Assembly: GCF_900108345.1 (NCBI RefSeq)
Contig: NZ_FNVV01000013.1
Span: 1,276,944 to 1,340,943, forward strand
Source: Bacteroides ndongoniae
GTDB taxonomy: Bacteria > Bacteroidota > Bacteroidia > Bacteroidales > Bacteroidaceae
Direction: 5' to 3'
Length of the DNA stretch: 64,000 nucleotides
Each line of letters starts with the position of its first letter. Positions within the stretch are counted from its first letter, which is position 1. A model generated the notes under the pieces. It saw nothing but the letters and a program-made list of their open reading frames with translations, was not told the origin of the DNA and searched no databases. The translations under genes and the position numbers were made by a program. Positions 60,892 to 64,000 of the stretch are shown here, piece by piece.

Positions 60892-63354
60892 ATGAATATC
60901 TCTTATAATTGGCTGAAAGAGTATGTCGATTTTGACTTGACACCGGAAGAAGTAGCAGCTGCGCTTACCTCGATCGGACTTGAGACGGGAAGTGTAGAAG
61001 AAGTACAGACGATTAAAGGTGGTCTGGAAGGTTTGGTGATTGGAGAAGTGCTGACATGCGAACCCCATCCGAACTCGGATCATATGCACGTTACGACTGT
61101 AAATCTGGGACAGGGCGAACCTGTACAGATCGTATGTGGCGCTCCCAATGTGGCAGCAGGACAAAAGGTCGTAGTAGCTACGCTGGGAACAAAATTGTAT
61201 GACGGTGACGAATGTTTTACCATTAAGAAGTCGAAACTGCGTGGTGTGGAATCTAATGGTATGATTTGTGCGGAAGATGAGATTGGTATCGGAACGGATC
61301 ATGCCGGAATCATTGTTCTGCCGGAAAATGCCGTACCGGGTACTCCTGCCAAAGAATATTATAATATTAAAAGCGATTATGTGCTCGAAGTAGACATCAC
61401 GCCGAACCGGGCGGATGCATGCTCGCATTATGGAGTAGCTCGTGACCTGTATGCATACTTGGTACAGAATGGCAAGCAGACAACACTGAAGCGTCCTTCG
61501 GTTGAGGCGTTTGCTGTTGATAATCACGATCTGGATATTCAGGTGACTGTAGAAAATATCGAAGCATGTCCGAGATATGCCGGTGTGACGGTAAAAGGTG
61601 TAACAGTAAAGGAAAGTCCGGAGTGGTTGCAGAACAAGTTGCGCCTTATCGGATTGCGCCCTATAAATAATGTAGTAGATATTACCAATTATATAGTTCA
61701 TGCTTTCGGTCAGCCTTTGCACTGTTTCGATGCCGACATGATTAAAGGTGGAGAGGTTGTTGTAAAGACGATGCCCGAAGGTACACCTTTTGTGACATTG
61801 GATGGCGTAGAACGCAAGCTGAGCGAACGCGATCTGATGATTTGCAATCGTGAAGAGGCCATGTGTATTGCCGGTGTGTTCGGCGGACTGAATTCAGGCT
61901 CTACCGAAGTGACCAAGGATGTCTTCCTGGAGAGTGCTTATTTCCATCCTACATGGGTGCGTAAGACTGCACGTCGTCATGGGCTGAACACTGATGCATC
62001 GTTCCGTTTCGAACGTGGAATCGATCCCAATTCAGTAATTTATTGCCTGAAACTGGCAGCTTTGATGGTGAAGGAACTGGCTGGTGGAACAATTTCTTGT
62101 GATATCAAGGATGTATGTTCGGCCGATTTCAGTGATTTCAGAGTAGATCTGCCTTACGAAAAGGTTTATGCTCTGGTAGGAAAAACGATACCTGCGGAAA
62201 CTATCAAGAGCATTGTTTCAAGCCTGGAGATGAAGATTGTGGAAGAAACTTCCGAAGGCTTGGTGTTGGATGTACCGCCTTACCGTGTGGACGTACAAAG
62301 AGACTGTGACGTGATTGAAGATATTCTGCGTATCTATGGATATAATAATGTAGAAATTCCGTCAGCTTTGAAATCTTGTCTCACAGTAAAAGGTGAACAT
62401 GATAAGTCGAACAAGTTGCAGAATCTGATAGCCGAGCAGTTGGTGGGTTGCGGATTCAACGAGATATTGAACAATTCATTGACTCGGGCAGGCTACTATG
62501 ATGGTTTGGATAGTTACCCCTCGAAGAATCTGGTCATGTTGATGAACCCCTTGAGTACAGACCTGAATGCGATGCGCCAGACTTTGCTGTTTGGCGGTTT
62601 GGAAAGTATTGCTCACAATGCAAACCGTAAAAATGCAGATTTGAAATTCTTCGAGTATGGTAATTGCTATTATTATCATGAGGAGAAAAAGAATCCTGAG
62701 AAAGCTTTGGCTGCATATACGGAGGATTACCACTTGGGCTTGTGGGTTACTGGTAAGAAAGTTGCCAACTCGTGGGCGCATGCTGACGAAGACAGCTCGG
62801 TGTATGAATTGAAAGCTTATGTAGAGAATATCTTCAGTCGTGTAGGATTGCAGATGCGCGACTTGGTGGTAGGTGTGCAGGACAGTGATATTTATGCTGC
62901 GTCCTTGGCCGTATACACAAGAGGCGGTAAGCTGTTGGCTTCTTTGGGAATCGTTTCTCATAAGATTCTTAAGGGCTTCGATATTGACAATGAAGTGTAC
63001 TTTGCGGATATCAATTGGAAAGAGTTGCTTAAGGCTATCAGAAATGTAAAGGTGAACTATGTTGAGCTGACCAAGTTCCCGGCTGTGAAGCGTGATTTGG
63101 CTTTGTTGATTGATAAGAAAGTGCAGTTCGCTGAAATTGAGAAGATTGCATACGAAACCGAGAAGAAGTTGCTGAAAGAAGTATCTTTGTTTGATGTTTA
63201 CGAGGGAAAGAATCTCGAAGCTGGTAAAAAGAGTTATGCTGTAAGCTTTATGCTTCAGGATGAGAATGCGACTTTGAATGACAAGCAGATTGATAAGATC
63301 ATGCAGAAGCTTATTAAGAATCTTGAAACAAAGCTTGATGCCAAGTTGAGATGA
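60892..63354 (+). CDS. pheT: Phenylalanyl-tRNA synthetase beta subunit
   Basis: 820 residues, all expected domains: tRNA-binding OB domain (about 40-150; VLTCEPHPNSDHMHVTTVNL), B3/B4 editing domain (about 205-395), B5 (about 405-480), pseudo-catalytic core (about 490-700) and FDX-ACB anticodon-binding domain (about 725-820; YVELTKFPAVKRDLALLIDK). It forms an alpha2-beta2 enzyme with PheS, whose gene is elsewhere. A small membrane protein and yebC follow. Confidence 0.98.
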   Translation: MNISYNWLKEYVDFDLTPEEVAAALTSIGLETGSVEEVQTIKGGLEGLVIGEVLTCEPHPNSDHMHVTTVNLGQGEPVQIVCGAPNVAAGQKVVVATLGTKLYDGDECFTIKKSKLRGVESNGMICAEDEIGIGTDHAGIIVLPENAVPGTPAKEYYNIKSDYVLEVDITPNRADACSHYGVARDLYAYLVQNGKQTTLKRPSVEAFAVDNHDLDIQVTVENIEACPRYAGVTVKGVTVKESPEWLQNKLRLIGLRPINNVVDITNYIVHAFGQPLHCFDADMIKGGEVVVKTMPEGTPFVTLDGVERKLSERDLMICNREEAMCIAGVFGGLNSGSTEVTKDVFLESAYFHPTWVRKTARRHGLNTDASFRFERGIDPNSVIYCLKLAALMVKELAGGTISCDIKDVCSADFSDFRVDLPYEKVYALVGKTIPAETIKSIVSSLEMKIVEETSEGLVLDVPPYRVDVQRDCDVIEDILRIYGYNNVEIPSALKSCLTVKGEHDKSNKLQNLIAEQLVGCGFNEILNNSLTRAGYYDGLDSYPSKNLVMLMNPLSTDLNAMRQTLLFGGLESIAHNANRKNADLKFFEYGNCYYYHEEKKNPEKALAAYTEDYHLGLWVTGKKVANSWAHADEDSSVYELKAYVENIFSRVGLQMRDLVVGVQDSDIYAASLAVYTRGGKLLASLGIVSHKILKGFDIDNEVYFADINWKELLKAIRNVKVNYVELTKFPAVKRDLALLIDKKVQFAEIEKIAYETEKKLLKEVSLFDVYEGKNLEAGKKSYAVSFMLQDENATLNDKQIDKIMQKLIKNLETKLDAKLR

Positions 63355-63382
63355 TTCAAAGAGGGCAGTTGTACGTAATCTC

Positions 63383-63607
63383 ATGAGAAAGAACAGGTTT
63401 GGAGCATTGGTCTGGCCAGTAGCACTTATTTGCTTCGATATATATATGATATATGTAGCTTTTAATAAGGCGCTCGGTAGCAGCACTTGTGAAGTGCGCA
63501 TAATGGCGGGGATTGGCGGACTGATGGTTATCGTGTTTCTCGTATCAGAAGTGTATGACTTGATAAAGAAGATTAAGATATTAAAGAAAGGTAATATAAC
63601 AATTTAA
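63383..63607 (+). CDS. Small two-helix membrane protein
   Basis: 74 residues with two hydrophobic segments ([20 protein letters not shown] and [20 protein letters not shown]) and a Lys-rich tail ([12 protein letters not shown]). No named family is recognised. It lies 28 bp after pheT and 13 bp before yebC, so it is probably in one transcript. Confidence 0.8.
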   Translation: MRKNRFGALVWPVALICFDIYMIYVAFNKALGSSTCEVRIMAGIGGLMVIVFLVSEVYDLIKKIKILKKGNITI

Positions 63608-63620
63608 AAATAATAAACCA

Positions 63621-64000
63621 ATGGGAAGAGCGTTTGAATATAGAAAAGCTACAAAGCTGAAAAGATGGGGCCACATGGCTAAGACTTTTACAAGACTGGG
63701 TAAACAAATTGCCATAGCTGTGAAGGCTGGTGGTCCGGAACCTGAAAATAATCCGGCATTGCGTTCGGTGATTGCTACTTGCAAGCGCGAGAACATGCCG
63801 AAGGACAATATTGAACGTGCGATTAAAAATGCGCTGGGAAAAGACCAGAGTGATTACAAGAGCATGACGTATGAAGGATATGGTCCTCACGGAGTAGCTG
63901 TCTTTGTTGATACGCTGACGGATAATCCGACACGTACGGTAGCTGATGTACGCAGTGTATTTAATAAGTTTGGTGGCAACTTGGGTACAATGGGATCGCT
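63621..64000 (+). CDS. yebC: YebC/PmpR-family protein (3' end outside window)
   Basis: From ATG at 63621 the frame stays open to the window edge: [89 protein letters not shown]. These are diagnostic YebC motifs. The family was annotated as transcriptional regulators, and more recent work assigns some members to relief of ribosome stalling at proline stretches. About 126 of roughly 240 residues are visible. Confidence 0.95.
   Translation, partial: MGRAFEYRKATKLKRWGHMAKTFTRLGKQIAIAVKAGGPEPENNPALRSVIATCKRENMPKDNIERAIKNALGKDQSDYKSMTYEGYGPHGVAVFVDTLTDNPTRTVADVRSVFNKFGGNLGTMGS

Noticed and set aside
1..64000. tRNA, 5S/16S/23S rRNA genes and known riboswitches
   Set aside because: I scanned by eye for T-loop (GGTTCGAATCC-type), rRNA and common riboswitch cores and saw none; a covariance-model search would be decisive.

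Overview
The window is a chromosomal segment of a Bacteroides species, probably in or near the B. thetaiotaomicron group. The evidence is the Bacteroidales promoter signature (TTG, 18-21 nt, TAnnTTTG) upstream of many genes, the weakness of Shine-Dalgarno sites, a short RpoD without region 1.1, a full-length bifunctional Fkp, and typical Bacteroides families (DUF3575/DUF3868 fimbrial genes, C10 and C11 peptidases, DUF4783, DUF4858, DUF4943). The species call is inference from gene content only.

Layout. 1-3762: start of a fimbria-type operon (DUF3575, DUF3868, both leftward) behind a 1.03-kb DNA segment bounded by perfect 23-bp inverted repeats, with a tyrosine recombinase gene on the other side. 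This is a complete phase-variation module, drawn here in the apparent ON orientation. 3938-7482: AAA-ATPase/PD-(D/E)XK protein, YihY-type membrane protein and RNase P RNA. 7603-12911: NlpC/P60 peptidase plus dipeptide epimerase (murein peptide recycling), HtrA protease and RpoD. 13075-20781: small secreted protein, C11 lipoprotein peptidase, a four-domain CoA-disulfide reductase/rhodanese/TusA/DsrE protein with a MarR regulator, and a convergent C10 peptidase-fimbrillin-like lipoprotein pair. 20994-22350: an IS4-family element. 22430-27300: fkp, rlmH, DUF4783, nadC. 27450-30377: ECF sigma factor, an unusual membrane-anchored beta-barrel (candidate anti-sigma), DUF4943, and a DUF4858 gene split by a frameshift. 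30490-40055: flavin oxidoreductase, ald, M23 and C69 peptidases, phosphohexomutase, GH20 hexosaminidase. 40187-46183: acyl-CoA ligase, then a sigma-54 response regulator, histidine kinase and K+/H+ antiporter. 46635-55502: barrel protein, phosphoesterase lipoprotein, gcvP, MBL hydrolase, rsmG, DUF3298 lipoprotein, VapE-like protein. 56310-59424: truncated LanC-like gene with an outer-membrane barrel receptor. 60081-64000: lipB, pheT, a small membrane protein and the start of yebC.

The most unusual non-genic signal is a set of six intergenic arrays with a 21-23 bp period. Three (2352, 56213, 59860) share one 22-bp consensus. One (25288) is four exact 23-bp units, each with invariant arms AGTGCA/TGCACT around a different 8-nt loop. 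Two (38208, 46395) have unrelated sequences but the same period. Two of the related arrays sit at the end of a longer shared intergenic element with TTTCACC/GGTGAAA hairpins. The arrays are not CRISPRs and none of the genes explains them. No tRNA gene, CRISPR array or rRNA gene was seen.
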